64,000 nt of DNA. Origin: Cryptomeria japonica. Taxonomy: Eukaryota; Streptophyta; Pinopsida; Cupressales; Cupressaceae. How positions within the stretch are numbered: position 1 is the stretch's first letter; every line of letters begins with the position of its first letter. Shown in pieces: positions 46,101 to 58,353 of this stretch. The stretch covers positions 472,370,400-472,434,399 of the forward strand of contig NC_081406.1 of the NCBI RefSeq assembly GCF_030272615.1, written 5' to 3'. A model generated the notes under the pieces. It was not told where the DNA came from and did not search any database. It saw nothing but the letters and a program-made list of their open reading frames with translations. The translations under genes were made by a program, and so were the position numbers.

Positions 46101-47823
46101 TGTTGGACACAATGGATCACTAAGAGGGGGGTGAATCAGTGGTTTAAACAATTTTTCTTCAACAGGGAGATACCAGTAGCTCAAACAGTGCAAACAAGGT
46201 GTGCGAAAGGACTTTCTAAAACATTAACATAAAACATGCACAAGAATGTATCACACAACACCAGATATATGAGGAAAACTCAATATGGGAAAAACCTCAG
46301 TGAGAATAACTGTTGGAGAACTTCTGCTCCAATCCAGCCTCACAATGTAAAAGATCTGATTACAATTTTAGGGCAACAACTTAAGGAACACCAACCCCTG
46401 ATTTATGAGCATCAACTCAAAGGAGCACCAACCATTGCACAATTTATAGGCTACAACCTAAAGGAGATACAACTCCTACACTAAGCTCCAACTTAGTGAA
46501 AAACAATATAAAGATTTTAAATACAAAATAAGATCTTTATTGCAAAAGAAGTTTTGCAACCTTACAATATTATGTTCTATCGGTTTTAACCTTATCGGTC
46601 TGTGTTCTCTCCACCTGCTTTGAAACTTTGTTTTGTTGGTAACTTTGCTAAGTCCCCTCTCACAATGTCTTCACTCTTCAACTCACACTTGATCACTCTT
46701 TATCAGGTACATATTTTGCTGGTTTGTCACCTCTATGTTCTATGCTCACTCCATTGGTTTGTTCCTTACACCAGTTTACCCTGCTTCTCCTTACCGATAT
46801 TTTCTTCACTCATAAACACTTCAACTATTTATCTCTTCAGCTCTTAGACAAAAATTTCACACTTTCCTTCACTCTACAGCAGCAACAATCACAATCTCAA
46901 GTCATCATATTTAAACTTTTGCTTCCCTGCCAAGAATTAGTTCAAACTAAGGGTGGTTAGGGTTTCCTTCTCCTGACCAAATCTGCATCTGATCTGATAT
47001 GATCCATCTTGGATTGATCACCTATATTGGAGGAATGCATCTATACACATTTTCCATCATCCAATACATATTTTCTAAAGATAGAGATCCTGACCATGAT
47101 TTTCAACCTTGAAACTTGTCCTCATTTATAACCCAGTTGTTTCTTTCTCAAGGTCCTCTTGCAGTCTAATTTCTTTGCTTTGATTCAGGTGCCAACAACT
47201 CCCTGATCTTTCTTTGTCACTCTTTCTTCCTTGAGCCACATCAGTCTATTATCATCCTATGATTTGTGGTTATTTCATTAATGTCAATTAGTTGTTTCAC
47301 CAACCATGTCGATGGAAACTTCACCGACCTATGCATGCTTGCCACCTCAACTCCACATGGTGTCACATCGGTCATACACTCAGCTCACCGACACAAGGTT
47401 GGTTTACACTTGAACATTCAATAAACTCATACCGGCACAAGTCCTTACCAGTGAGACTTTCTCTTTCGACTAACCGGTAGTGCACACTACACCAGTAGCA
47501 CATCTTCACCTCTAGTGGTTTGTGATCATTTTAACATTTTGCCTCTTCACAAATAGGTAGCCATCCTACAAACCATTTTATGCTCTACCAGTTATCACTC
47601 AACATGTTAACACACACATGCATCTCACCTCATACCGGTGAAGTTATTGATAGTCTCAATACCTACTTTTCTTCCACCATATCGGTTGACAAGCCTTCAT
47701 GTTAATCTTCCTTAAACCGGTTCAATCTTCTTTATACCAATTCAATCTTCTTTATACTAGGTGACATACCTTTACCAATAGCCTACAATACCGGTTAACA
47801 TCAATGACAACTCAATGCCAACA
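46101..47823 (-). repeat. Copia1 5' LTR
   Basis: Starts tgttggacacaatgg and ends aatgccaaca on plus. It is the partner of 38953-40697, with substitutions and several indels. Confidence 0.9.
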
Positions 47824-47828
47824 AACTT
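47824..47828 (+). repeat. Copia1 target duplication AACTT, right copy
   Basis: Directly follows the 5' LTR end and is identical to 38948-38952. Confidence 0.9.
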
Positions 47829-48487
47829 GAAGTCAAAAATTTCACTACAACAAAGTGCAAAGCTGATATATCCTACAAGATTTAAAAATTCATGCATCAT
47901 AACCTTTTATTTATTCTTCAGTACCTTTCATCAATTATGGCGGCAGGAAAGGTACACTCACTCATGCTATAGGATTTAACATCAATACGAAACTCATTAA
48001 AAAATGATGTCAAGTAAGTTAAACACATCATGGACAAGACACATCATTATGCAGTCGTAAATAGAACCATAAAACACCCCCCCCCCCCAACTTAAGATGA
48101 CATGTGTCCACACATGCGAAAAAAGACAGAGTGAGAAGGGAATGTGGATTATTCAAATCATATCAGGTAATCATCATAATGAAAGTATAAATGTATAATA
48201 AAAAATAAAAAATAATATACATACTTGCAGTTGTGCTAATTAATGTTGCAATCAAATGGTTATTTATTCATAATATGAGATGAGGTGACGTGAAGTGGGT
48301 GATGTGGTAGAAATGGAGATGAAATGAGATGAGGTGGATGAGAAAATTTATTAACAAAGAACGGTATTTCCATAAAATATGGAAATATTTATTATGAATG
48401 CATGCAAAACGAATTTTAAGAGTCTAGGCCGAGAAGGCCCCCTGCAGAGGCTGCAGGAACTGTGGTCTGTACTTGGCTATCAAATTG
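47829..48487 (-). other. GypsyA spacer between pol and extra ORF
   Basis: No gene is seen. It contains a run of 12 C (48077-48088) followed by aactta, which repeats the arrangement at the terminal polypurine tract (cccccaactta at 24365). It may be an internal polypurine tract. Confidence 0.6.
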
Positions 48488-50655
48488 CTATAGGAAGTCT
48501 TCTTTTGTAGTAGGCTTATTATAAAGACGTAATCGATGACCATTGACCAAAATTTTTAATCTAACTGTGTTTAGTGTTGCCAACCGAACTGCTCTATTTT
48601 GAAAAACTTCAGCAATCTCATATGGGCCCAACCAATGTGTCTGCAGCTTCCCCATTGTATCCTTATACCTGGAATCATATAACAGTGCCCAATATCTAGA
48701 TTTAATTTTTCTCTCCTTAATATATTTTTCATGCCATTTAGCACGTTGATGTTGAATAATTTTTGTATGCTAGATAGCCATCTTTCTCAGTTCATCTAGA
48801 GCATTCAATTGCATGATCTGGTCTTTTTGTGCTTCTGATAGAGTCATATTCAATTGCAAAGATATCCTAAGAGTTTTATGCTCAAACTCAATGGGCATCA
48901 TGGTTGTTTTTCCATACACCATTTCAAAAGGTGTAAAAACTAGTTGTTGTCTTCCATGTTGTTTTGTATGCCCAAATGGCTTCAGGAAGTCTATTTGACC
49001 AATATTTCTTATGAAGAGCTACTATCTTAGTGAGAATAGCTTCTAAATCCCTATTTGTAACCTCTACTTGACCATTTTTTTGAGGATGGTATGGATTAGA
49101 TTTCATGTGTCTGATATTATATTCATTAACCAATGTTGCAATTAGTGTGGAAGTAAATTGTGGTCCTTGATCTGAAACAAGCTCTCTTGGTACTCTATAT
49201 CTTGTAAATATTTCCTCATAGAGAAATTGAGCTACCTTATTATCTCTTGCATGTGTCATTGCTCTTGGATCCACCCATTTTGTAACATAATCAATGCATA
49301 CTAGAATATAGGATTTCCCATTGGAAGGAGGATCAATTGATCCTACAAAATCCAATCCCCATTTGTCAAATGGTGCAACCAATATTTGGGGATACAATGG
49401 AATTTCATCAGATCTTGTGGGCCTACCCATTCATTGATATCTATCACATTTTCTAGTATATTGAGTTGCATCTTTATGCAAAGTTGGCCAATAATACCCT
49501 ATGTTAAGGATTTTAAGTGTTGTTCTCTTAGCAGCAAAATATCCTCCATGTGGCTCATCATGACATGCATGAAAAATATCATATATTTCATCCTCTCAGA
49601 CACACCTTCTTAAGACTTGGTTAGGTTCAGTGTAAAATAAACAATCAGCAATCTAAGGCATCTTATTAGCAACTAAATTATTCGCAATATCAGCATACCA
49701 GGGAGTGTGAGCTTTTATCAAGAACAAATGTTCATCTAGGAAAGCATCATCTATTGCTTCAGGATTGTCCTACAATTGAAACCTAGAAAGATAATATGCA
49801 ACTACATTAGCTTTACCTAGTTTATCAACAACTGTAATATCAAATTCCTACATCAATAGTAACCATCGATCCAATCTTCCTATGATTGAAGGCTTGTTCA
49901 TAAGATATCTTATTATTATATGATCAATATGCACATATATTTGATATCTTGTGAGATAATGCCTAAATTTGTTAAGTGCATATATCACTGCCAACATCTC
50001 CTTTTCAGTGACAGTATAATTAAGCTTAGGTCCCTGCATATTTTTGCTGATGAAATAAATTGCATTCTCTAAATTATCCATCTTTTGGCCCAAAACTGCT
50101 CCTATAGCATAATCTGATGCATCTATGTTAAAATGAAAAGGAAATGACCAATTCAGACTTTTGAGCACTCGTGCTTGAGTCAATGCATGTTTGAGCTTCA
50201 AGAAAGCTTCATGGCATGAGGAAGTCCAATCAAACTCCATATCTTTAGCCAAAAGACAATACAAAGGTCCTGCTATTTTACTAAAATCCTTAATAAATCT
50301 TCGATAATATCCAGCATGACCAAGGAAACTTCTAACATCCTTTTGATTTGTGAGGACAGGAAGGTTTTGAATGACTTCAATTTTGGTTGGGTCAACCTGT
50401 AGTCTAGTTGTAGAAATATGGTGCCAAAGAACTATGCCTTCCTGCATCATCATAAATTTTAATCTTCACACCTCTATAATACTTTCTTTCAATTCCCCAA
50501 TGCCTCTTCAAACTTTGAGCCATAAGTGGTAAAATCATCCATACAGATCTCCATGCTATCCTGGGAAATGTCTGAAAAATGTGCTTATGACTGCTCTTTG
50601 AAAAGTAGTTGGAGCATTACATAACAAAAAGGGAAGAACAAAATATGTATATGTT
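48488..50655 (-). pseudogene. GypsyA RT 3' half, RNase H and integrase
   Basis: Reading leftward, RT resumes after the Copia2 insertion with the catalytic phrase MDDFTTYG (about 50525-50550). It then runs through GIVLWHHIS and VRSFLGHAGYYRRFIKDFS into RNase H (FNIDASDYAIGAVLGQ, TEKEMLAVIYALNKFRHYL). Integrase has the HHCC zinc-binding region (49470-49600) and D-D-E residues in KWGLDFVGS, LVSDQGPQFTS and KNGQVEVTNR. The C-terminal tail (HWLGPYEIAEVF...VNGHRLRLY) ends at about 48490. Several stops and at least one frameshift near 50460 inactivate it. Confidence 0.9.
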
Positions 50656-50660
50656 CCCCA
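50656..50660 (+). repeat. Copia2 target duplication CCCCA, left copy
   Basis: cccca here and at 58349-58353 flank Copia2. Removing Copia2 and one copy rejoins the GypsyA RT at the TCPWG position. Confidence 0.9.
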
Positions 50661-51846
50661 TGATGAATACTAAGAGGGGCGGTGAATTAGTATACCAATA
50701 AATACTGAACTCAAACACATAAATAGTTTAGCAGTAAACCGGTATAACAGTTTTACTAACAAACCGGTTAAGACAAATGCAAACCAAACAGCAAATAAGG
50801 CATTCACCCACAGAAGCACAATCACCATAACACAAGAGATTTTGACGAGGAAACCCAAATGGGAAAAACCACGGTGAGATGAAATTCACAAGTAACTATC
50901 TGCATAATAGTAACCAAACTGGTTAAGGTCGGACCGCTTAAGGTCATACAATGTTCTTCACTAGAGCAGATCTTGTTAGGAATCTCAATCTCTCTTAGGA
51001 GATAAGTTTGATTAAAGACTACCTTGTGAGAGGATTTTAGATCCATAGTTGTGAACCACCTTGTTAGAGGATTTACAAAGGATTTTCTAGGCCTACCCGG
51101 TTAAGGGTTTCAGACTTGTCGAAGATGTGAGTAATCAATAAGTGAGTGATCTAAATACTAGCACAGTATGCTTGGTTAGATCCTCGATAGCTCATTGTTA
51201 ATGCATTTCAACATTACTTCAGTCTTCAAAATCTCCACACTCTATTTCTTCACATAGACCTAATCTCTTTCTGTGATCGCACACACAAAAACCTCATCAA
51301 CCACCTAAAACCCTAACAAAAAAACTAAAACCCTAGACATGATGTCCTTATAAAGGAATCTGATTTCATGTCAATCCAATAGGATTACATTGCAAGTTCC
51401 TAGGTTTAGTGCATCTGGACACATTTGGTAACACGGCACAGAATCACCGCCAAAGTGTCCGTGGATGATAACTCATCACAAAAATACTGGTTGGTAACTC
51501 ATCACAGAGTAATACCGGTTTATACATTTACCGATTATCGGTTCACACATTTTACCAAATACAGGTTTGTCGAAATGAAGACTGGGAAAAATGCTAACAA
51601 CTTCTTTGTTCCTTCATACCGCTTTGGGATCCTCAAACCGCTTGAGTCTTCATACTTCTTGGGTCTTCATACCACTTGAGATTAGTAAACACTTTCTACA
51701 AAACATTGATAGTCTAAAGACTATAATACATAATATTGGTTGGAACAAATACCGATTGAGCATAACTCATACATACAAAAAGTGATCTCAAAGAAAGTGT
51801 GTGTCCATCAATGACAATCACAATATCATCATCAAAAATGCCAACA
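50661..51846 (-). repeat. Copia2 3' LTR
   Basis: tgatgaatactaagagg...aaaaatgccaaca on plus. A TATA candidate (CTTTATAAGG on the element strand, about 51349-51358) is also present in the other LTR near 57850. Confidence 0.9.
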
Positions 51847-51864
51847 ATCTCCCCCTTTGGCATT
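51847..51864 (-). other. Copia2 polypurine tract
   Basis: AATGCCAAAGGGGGAGAT on the element strand, identical to the Copia1 tract. This shows the two elements are related in their priming signals. Confidence 0.85.
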
Positions 51865-52225
51865 AATAGCAACACTTAGGAAAAAATTTGACATCTAAGT
51901 GTTTTACAACAAAAATATGCCATAATCAAAATTACTCCCCCTAAGCATATACAGTTTTACTTTTTTAGAAAATACAATGTATACTAGTCCCTTAAAGAGA
52001 TAACATGAAAGTATACATAGCATTCACCAAAATTTTAAATACAAAATACTACTCCCCCTTTGCCAACAATGACAAAGTATTACAGAATAACCCCTGTTTC
52101 TCATTATCATTAATATAATAAATGTTTATGACAATAATGAGTGAAACTTATCAAAAACCGATTTAAAATCCTGCATGAAAGTCTTCATGGATAAGGACCA
52201 TGATTCAAGTAATGAGGTAGCCACC

Positions 52226-55200
52226 TCATTCTGTTTGCATCTGGGATACCTGTTCTTCCATGTCATCAATGGTGCTCATCTCTTGAGTGACTATTAAGGC
52301 ATCCAGATTGAGATAGCATTTCTGAAGTATTTGCAGTCTTGGTAGTAGAACCAGTTGAAGTTCCTGCAAATCTCTGGTTTGGTTGTTGATCTCTAACTCT
52401 ATTATGGCGGACTGGAGCTGAAACCGGTGAACAGTTTGCCCATATGTAGTAAAGGAATCATAGGGCATCTTGAAGGTGCTTATAAATGCCTACAAATCAG
52501 ATTGCAGTTTGTCTTTTTGTGTAAGCACATCATCACAGAATAGATGGGGTTGGCTCATCTTACTGAGCATTAATTTCCCCTCATCCATAGAATCTCTTAT
52601 ATCTTTCTACTCTTTTTGAAGTTCACACCGGAGCTCGTTCAATTTCTTCACTAAGGTAGTGTTTAGTGCCTTTTGATGATTCTTCTGTGTGTTAGCTTCA
52701 GCAACCTCTTCCAGGCTTTCTACTTGGTCCTCCACAAATGTGCATAGAATTTTTAGCTGGGCCAAAGAGGAATCGGTACTGGGGAGGTTGGTATCAGGAA
52801 TCAAACTGGTAAGTGTATCCACCGCAGTTTGAATAATGTCTTTCTCCCTTTTCCTCCTTAAAGCTTCCAGTCGCTCATGTGCAAGCTTAATGCTTTGGAG
52901 CAGCTCTGTTTCATTTACAGATTGGAGGTCAATGGGACTAGTATTGACAGTCGGTTTGGCTTGACTACCGGTTGCCTTTGGTGTCTCCACATGTGTGCTC
53001 TTTGTCACTTCCTTCTTCGCTTCAACTTTTTTCTTTTCCTCTTCTGCCTTCTTTTGTTCCTCTACTTCTTTCTTTTTCTTCTCTTCATCCTTCTTCCTTT
53101 CTTCTTCCTTCTGCTTATCTTCTTCTTTCTTCTTCTCCTCTTCCTGTTTCCTCTTCTCCTCTTCCTTTTTCTTCTTCTCCTCTTCCTATTTCCTCTTATC
53201 CTCTTCCTATTTCCTTTTCTCTTCTTCTTTTCTCTTCTCCTCCTCTTCCTGTTTCTTTTTCTCCTCTTCCTTTTTCTTCTTCTCCTCTTCCTTTTTCTTC
53301 TTCTCCTCTTCTGGTTGTTTCCTCTTCTCTTCCTCTTGATTCTTTTTCTCTTTCTCTGCTTGCACTTTATTAGCCTTTTCTTTGTCCTATTTTTATTTGT
53401 CCACTCTCTCTTTATTAGCCTTTTCCTTTGCTACATCCAAAGTGACATTTCCACCATGCAAAGCATCAACGTCAATTATGTCCATTTGTTCAGTGACCGG
53501 TTCTCCTTCACTGTCATATACCTCATCTGGATTTCTGATTTCTAGTTCTTGCTCAGCCTTCTTGTTGGCTTCGGACACTTGGTGCAACCTCAGAGTAGCT
53601 TTGGCATGTGAGTGTGTATCTTTTACCACTTCAGGAACTTTTCCTTCCAGTAACAGGAGTCTTCTTCTTCTCATGAAGAAGAGGCCTTTGTATTTATCCA
53701 TAACTTCATATAGCTCTGAATTTGACACATCAGGAAAATATTATGCAAAAATTTCTTCTCTTATTTCTTGTTCATTTTCTATGGAAATGCACCATTTGTT
53801 ATCTAAAGAATTATATAAAGAATCTGGTGTCATAGATCTAATTTCTGATGGTGACGGGTCATTAATACATAAATATTGAATAACTTCTTGTTTAACTTCC
53901 TCCTTTTCATTGTCATTAAAATCATCAAAATGATCTATTAAATCACTTAGCACTTTTCTCCTAATATTCTTGATAGTTCTTTGACAATGTGTCAATGGTT
54001 TGTAAGAGGAAATGTCTATATTTACCAGTGTTGATGATGCTGGTTCATTGTTGGTTATCTTTGTCTTCTTCCTCATTTGCCTAGTCTTTTTAGGTTGTAC
54101 CTCAGGTTCTGTATCCTCATAATCTGGTGAGGTGTTCTTAGTTTTCCACTTTCTTTCAAAGACCTTGACAGGTGCAACTTTCAGTTTCTTCTTAGCTGGT
54201 GACCACTTGGTCACTTTAGGACTTGCTGAAGTAACCGGTGTCGATACCGATGGCACTACCTTTGCTTTCTTCACTAAAGGTTCTTCAATCGGTGTTACCC
54301 TCTCCAAGTAGGTGTCCGTTCTCTTCTTCTTTGGATCAAGAGGTGAGGCAAGTAGGGTAGAGGCATACCCATCAAGCATGTCATACATCACCTCATATCC
54401 CATGGGCTCCACTTCTTCCTTTCTAGGCTCAACTGCCTCCATTATGCACTCATCTAGTCTGATGATAAAGAAAATGTCCTCTTCATACTTCTTGACAATA
54501 TCACTAGATATTCTCATCCTCTGGCTCATCTTGCATCTGAATTCATCAAAGTATTTGTTCAGGACTTTAGGATAACTGGTTCCTACCACTTGAAGACTCT
54601 CTTTGATTTGCTTGGTAACCAGTTGATCAGCAGACCATTGTATATCACCAACTCTTGAAAAATAGACTTGAAAATAGAAAAATAAACCTACTAACAATTG
54701 TCCAAATTTAAATCTTAAGGCATTGTCCTTTTTGATAGATTTCAGGTTTACCAGAAGTTGCCTCTGCATACAGGTGCATAGATCAAATGATGCATCTTCC
54801 ATGATCATTCTGTAGGCGGCATTCACCATTGCTGTAGAGATAGAGTTTATTCTGCTAGCATAGAATGTCCAGTATCTGATCACCATGCACGCATATTTGA
54901 CCAAATCATCCTTGATGGTGTTAACAGTAATTCCCCGTTGGTCACTCACAGAACCGGTGAGCTTGGTCATTTTTGTCTTAATGACTTTCCTTAGGGCTAG
55001 TACTTCTCCAACGTTACAGAAACCGGTGATGGCATGAATCGCTTCCAGTGTGATGTCATGTGTCCACTCAAGATACATTTTGTCACCATGCACTCTGCTT
55101 AGGATGATGCGGATGTGATCTTCTATAAATTCTTCAAGAAAATAGACTGCATTGTGAAGTTTCTTTCTTTCCAAGATGTTGTATTCCGGTTTGATCTTCT

Positions 55201-55405
55201 TGTCAATCTCGTAGAATAAGCTTAATTGAGAATGGATCACTAGAGATCATAGGTCTTCTATTTTGCAATCAATATAATCTTAAATACCTTCCTCAACTAT
55301 AACACCAGTGGGTATTTGGGATAGCGCATTGTATTTCATCTTCTTTTGTATGAAATCCACTGAATCACAAGGTGCACTTGAACTGGAGTGTGATGCAGAA
55401 GCCAT
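52226..55405 (-). pseudogene. Copia2 ORF2, unknown protein of about 1,060 codons
   Basis: One frame from an ATG at 55405 (MASASHSSSSAPCDS) to a stop at 52226, broken only by stops that C-to-T change would create (for example 55280, 55244 and 53741, and several near 53390). Residues 1-340 look folded and helical. A Lys/Pro-rich basic stretch follows (KKKLKVAPVKVFERKWKTK). Next are an acidic segment, a Lys/Glu repeat of about 125 residues (53000-53390) and a C-terminal coiled coil. No retroviral domain is present. Its layout recalls the unknown pseudogene at 10648-18898, but I cannot show homology. Its sense orientation inside the element suggests expression from the LTR. Confidence 0.65.
53010..53395 (-). 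repeat. Lys/Glu codon repeat in Copia2 ORF2
   Basis: On plus, ttcctctt/cttcttctcc phrases repeat in units of about 18-24 bases. On the element strand they encode EEEKKKK-type repeats. Long Ser/Phe/Leu frames on the opposite strand (52877-53545) are mirror images of this tract and not genes. Confidence 0.9.
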
Positions 55406-55847
55406 GATAAACAAAAAATCTCAAAAAATACCTTCACGAATCAAGATTTAGGGCTTTGACACTATAGCTTGCAACACACCACTTCGGTCACTTGGAACAC
55501 CACTTAGTGTTCTTCACTTGACTGATTGATACTATCTCTGGATTCTACTTCAAAGTTTTGAAATCTCTTTGAATCATAAAACAAATCGCCTTTGGTCACT
55601 CTGCACTTGAGAATTTCTTCGCTCACAAACTGATAAGTGAAAATGACTTGAAAATCCCTTTTAAACAAATTCTTCACCTACCATGATAAATGCTCCACAA
55701 TTAGGTTATAAACCCTAATTTTGCCTTTTACTATTTCCGGTCTTCTGTTGATTGATAGGTAACACATACCGATTAAGGTCTTTTACCGGTGTAAACCGGG
55801 GGTTCGAAACATTTCACCGATTTGTTCCCCCTAAGCTTTTCTGAAGC

Positions 55848-57113
55848 TTAGTTTGCCGGTTCAGCGACTTCCAAACTAGGTGCAGAAACCAGTTCTTCTT
55901 GTGACACTTCTTTAGGTTTCTTCTTCCATGTTGTCCTCATATCTGCTTAAATAGTTTCAACATCAATCTTTCCTTCCAGAGTAACCGGTATATCATCTGA
56001 TATGTTCTTTCTCATTCTGCAAGTTCTGGCAGGGTGTCCTAGTTTGTTGCAATGATAGCATACCACTCCAAATGTTCTCCATGGTCCATTGTTCATTCTA
56101 CCATTCCTCCTCCTGCATATTGCAGCAGTGTGACCGCTACCATGGCAAATCAAACAGGTTTCTCTCCAACCAATTGCCGCTTGATAGCCACCACCACCTA
56201 ACTGATGCTCATAGGCATTATACCGGTTTGGATTCTGGTTCACAGAGGATTCAGGAAAAACTCCTTGAATCCTTTGAGGATATCTTCCAGTGTTGTGTAT
56301 AACAAACTTGCATTCAAATACTCTATGCCCAAACTTGTTGCATGCATAATAGTTACCATTTAATCTATCGAATCTAGGCTTATTGTTTAGAAAGTAGGGA
56401 AAATTATTGTAAGCCTTACTTCTACATACATTAGCAGTGTGTCCTTCCTTGAGACAATTAAACCAAACAGGTTTGAACTTTTTCTTACATTTATCCTTTA
56501 GTGTTGGTTGCTTCTTTGATGCTCCATCTTTTGTTCCAGAGGTCTCACCTTCCTTGTAACCAGAAAAACCAAGTCTTGTGGTATTCTTTACCGATTTTGC
56601 TGATTCAAGCTTTTGTTCTAGCTTAACAGTGCTCTTATTGAATTTGGCAAGTATTTCCTTTGACTCAGTGAGTTATTTGGAAATAGCAGCATTGGATTCC
56701 TTCAAGGTTGCATTCTCAGAAATAGCCATGTTTAGTTCACCTTGCATTTCTTCTTTTTCCACTTTACTCTCTTGGAGATGAGTGGTAAGCGCACTGATTT
56801 CTTGCTTCAACTTGGAGATCTCATGATCTTTGTCTTTTACCAGATCTTCAGCTTTCCTCTAGTTCTCAAGCTCTTGACACATTCAGATAGTCAGTCCTTC
56901 CAGTTCCCTTCTTAGGTTAGCATTAGATTCATTCAATTTTTCAACTTCTTCAACTAGGGCTTCCATGTCTACTTCATTAGAAGAACTATTTTTAGTAAGT
57001 TCCATCAGTTTCTCACCATGCTCTCTTCTCTTTGCTAGAGAGGCTTTATATTTGAATTTGAGTTCATCAAAGGCTTTTGAAGTTTGAGTGAGACGATGAG
57101 TAAGCTCCCTCAT
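55848..57113 (-). pseudogene. Copia2 ORF1, Gag-like with zinc knuckles
   Basis: One frame of 422 codons from ATG 57113 (MRELTHRLTQTSKAFDELK) with stops at 56883, 56844, 56673 and 55947 (C-to-T type). The first 200 residues are coiled coil. Then come four knuckles: two have lost the first Cys (FNCLKEGHTANVC and YACNKFGHRVFEC), and two are intact (CLICHGSGHTAAIC and CYHCNKLGHPARTC, C-x2-C-x4-H-x4-C). The DUF4219/UBN2 capsid part found in Copia1 is missing. It resembles the middle of Copia1 Gag and may bind element RNA. Confidence 0.75.
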
Positions 57114-57163
57114 AGTGTATTCCCCAATATCTCCTTCCAAGTAGTTAAACTTATAGAAGGTTT

Positions 57164-57176
57164 GGCTCTGATACCA
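57164..57176 (-). other. Copia2 primer binding site (initiator Met tRNA)
   Basis: TGGTATCAGAGCC on the element strand, two bases inside the 5' LTR, as in Copia1. Confidence 0.95.
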
Positions 57177-57178
57177 AT

Positions 57179-58348
57179 TGATGAATACTAACAAGGGGGG
57201 TGAATTAGTATACCAATAAATATTGAACTCAAACACTTAAACAGTTTAGCAGTAAGCCAGTATAACAGTTTTACTAACAAACTGGTTAAGACAAATGCAA
57301 ACCAAACAGCAAATAAGGCATTCACCCACAGAAGCACAATCACCATAACATAAGAGATTTTGACGTGGGAACCCAAATGGGAAAACCACGGTGAGATGAA
57401 ACTCACAAGTAACTATCTGCAGAATAGTAACCAGACCGGTTAAGGTCATACAATGTTCTTCACTAGAACAGATCCTGTTAGGAATCTCAATCTATATTAG
57501 GAGATAAGTTTGATTAAAGACTACCTTGTGAGAGGATTTCAGATCCATAGTTGTGAACCACCTTGTTAGAGGATTTACAAAGGCTTTGCCAGGCCTACCC
57601 GATTAAGGGTTTCAAACTTGTCGAAGATGTGAGCAATCAACAAGTGAGTGATCTAAATACTAGCACAGTATGCTTGGCTAGATCCTTGATAGCTCATTGT
57701 TAATGCATTTCAGCATTACTTTAGTCTTCAAAATCTCCACACTCTATTTCTTCACATAGACCTAATCTCCTTCTATGATTGCACACACAAAAACCTCATC
57801 AACCACCTAAAACCCTAACAAAAAAACTAAAACCCTAGACATGATGTCCTTATAAAGGAATCTAATTTCATGTCGGTCCAATAGGATTACATTGGAAGTT
57901 CCTAGGTTTAGTGCATCTAGACACATTTGGTAACATGGCACAGAATCACCACCAAAGTGTCCGTGGATGATAACTCATCACAAAAATATCGGTTGGTAAC
58001 TCATCACAGAGTAATACCGGTTTATACATTTACCGATTACCGGTTCACACATTTTACCAAATACCGGTTTATCGAAATGAAGACTGTGAAAAATGATAAC
58101 AATCGCTTTGTTCCTTCGTACCACTTTGGGATCCTCGTACCACTTGAGTCTTCATACTGCTTGGGTCTTCATACCGCTTGAGATCAGTAAACACTTTCTA
58201 CAAAACACCAATAGTCTAAAGACTATAATACATAATACCGGTTGGAACAAATACCGGTTGAGAATAACTCATACATACAAACAGTGATCTCAAAGAAAGT
58301 GTGTGTCCATCAATGACAATCACAATATCATCATCAAAACTTCCAACA
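57179..58348 (-). repeat. Copia2 5' LTR
   Basis: tgatgaatactaacaagg...aaaacttccaaca on plus. The other LTR has an extra short tandem copy (ggaccgcttaaggtc near 50931-50945) missing here. Confidence 0.9.
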
Positions 58349-58353
58349 CCCCA
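58349..58353 (+). repeat. Copia2 target duplication CCCCA, right copy
   Basis: Identical to 50656-50660, directly after the 5' LTR end. Confidence 0.9.

Larger units (their letters stand above)
38953..47823 (-). mobile_element. Copia1: decayed full-length Ty1/copia element
   Basis: Minus-strand element of 8.87 kb with LTRs 38953-40697 and 46101-47823, 5-bp duplication AACTT, initiator-Met tRNA primer site and polypurine tract. The domain order gag, protease, integrase, RT, RNase H is the copia order. The LTRs differ noticeably, including several small indels, so it is older than GypsyB. It sits in GypsyA between integrase and the extra 3' ORF. Confidence 0.95.
50661..58348 (-). mobile_element. 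Copia2: non-autonomous copia-type element with two novel ORFs
   Basis: A 7.69 kb minus-strand element inserted in GypsyA RT. LTRs are 50661-51846 and 57179-58348. It has an initiator-Met primer site, polypurine tract and CCCCA duplication. The interior has no protease, integrase or RT. Instead it has ORF1 (coiled coil plus zinc knuckles) and ORF2 (about 1,060 codons). The LTRs differ by a few percent, so its age is intermediate between GypsyA and GypsyB. Mobilisation would need copia enzymes from elsewhere. Confidence 0.9.

Noticed and set aside
52877-53545. Long Phe/Leu/Ser-rich frames on the plus strand
   Set aside because: They mirror the Lys/Glu repeat of Copia2 ORF2 on the minus strand. 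The hydrophobic look comes from the complementary codons.
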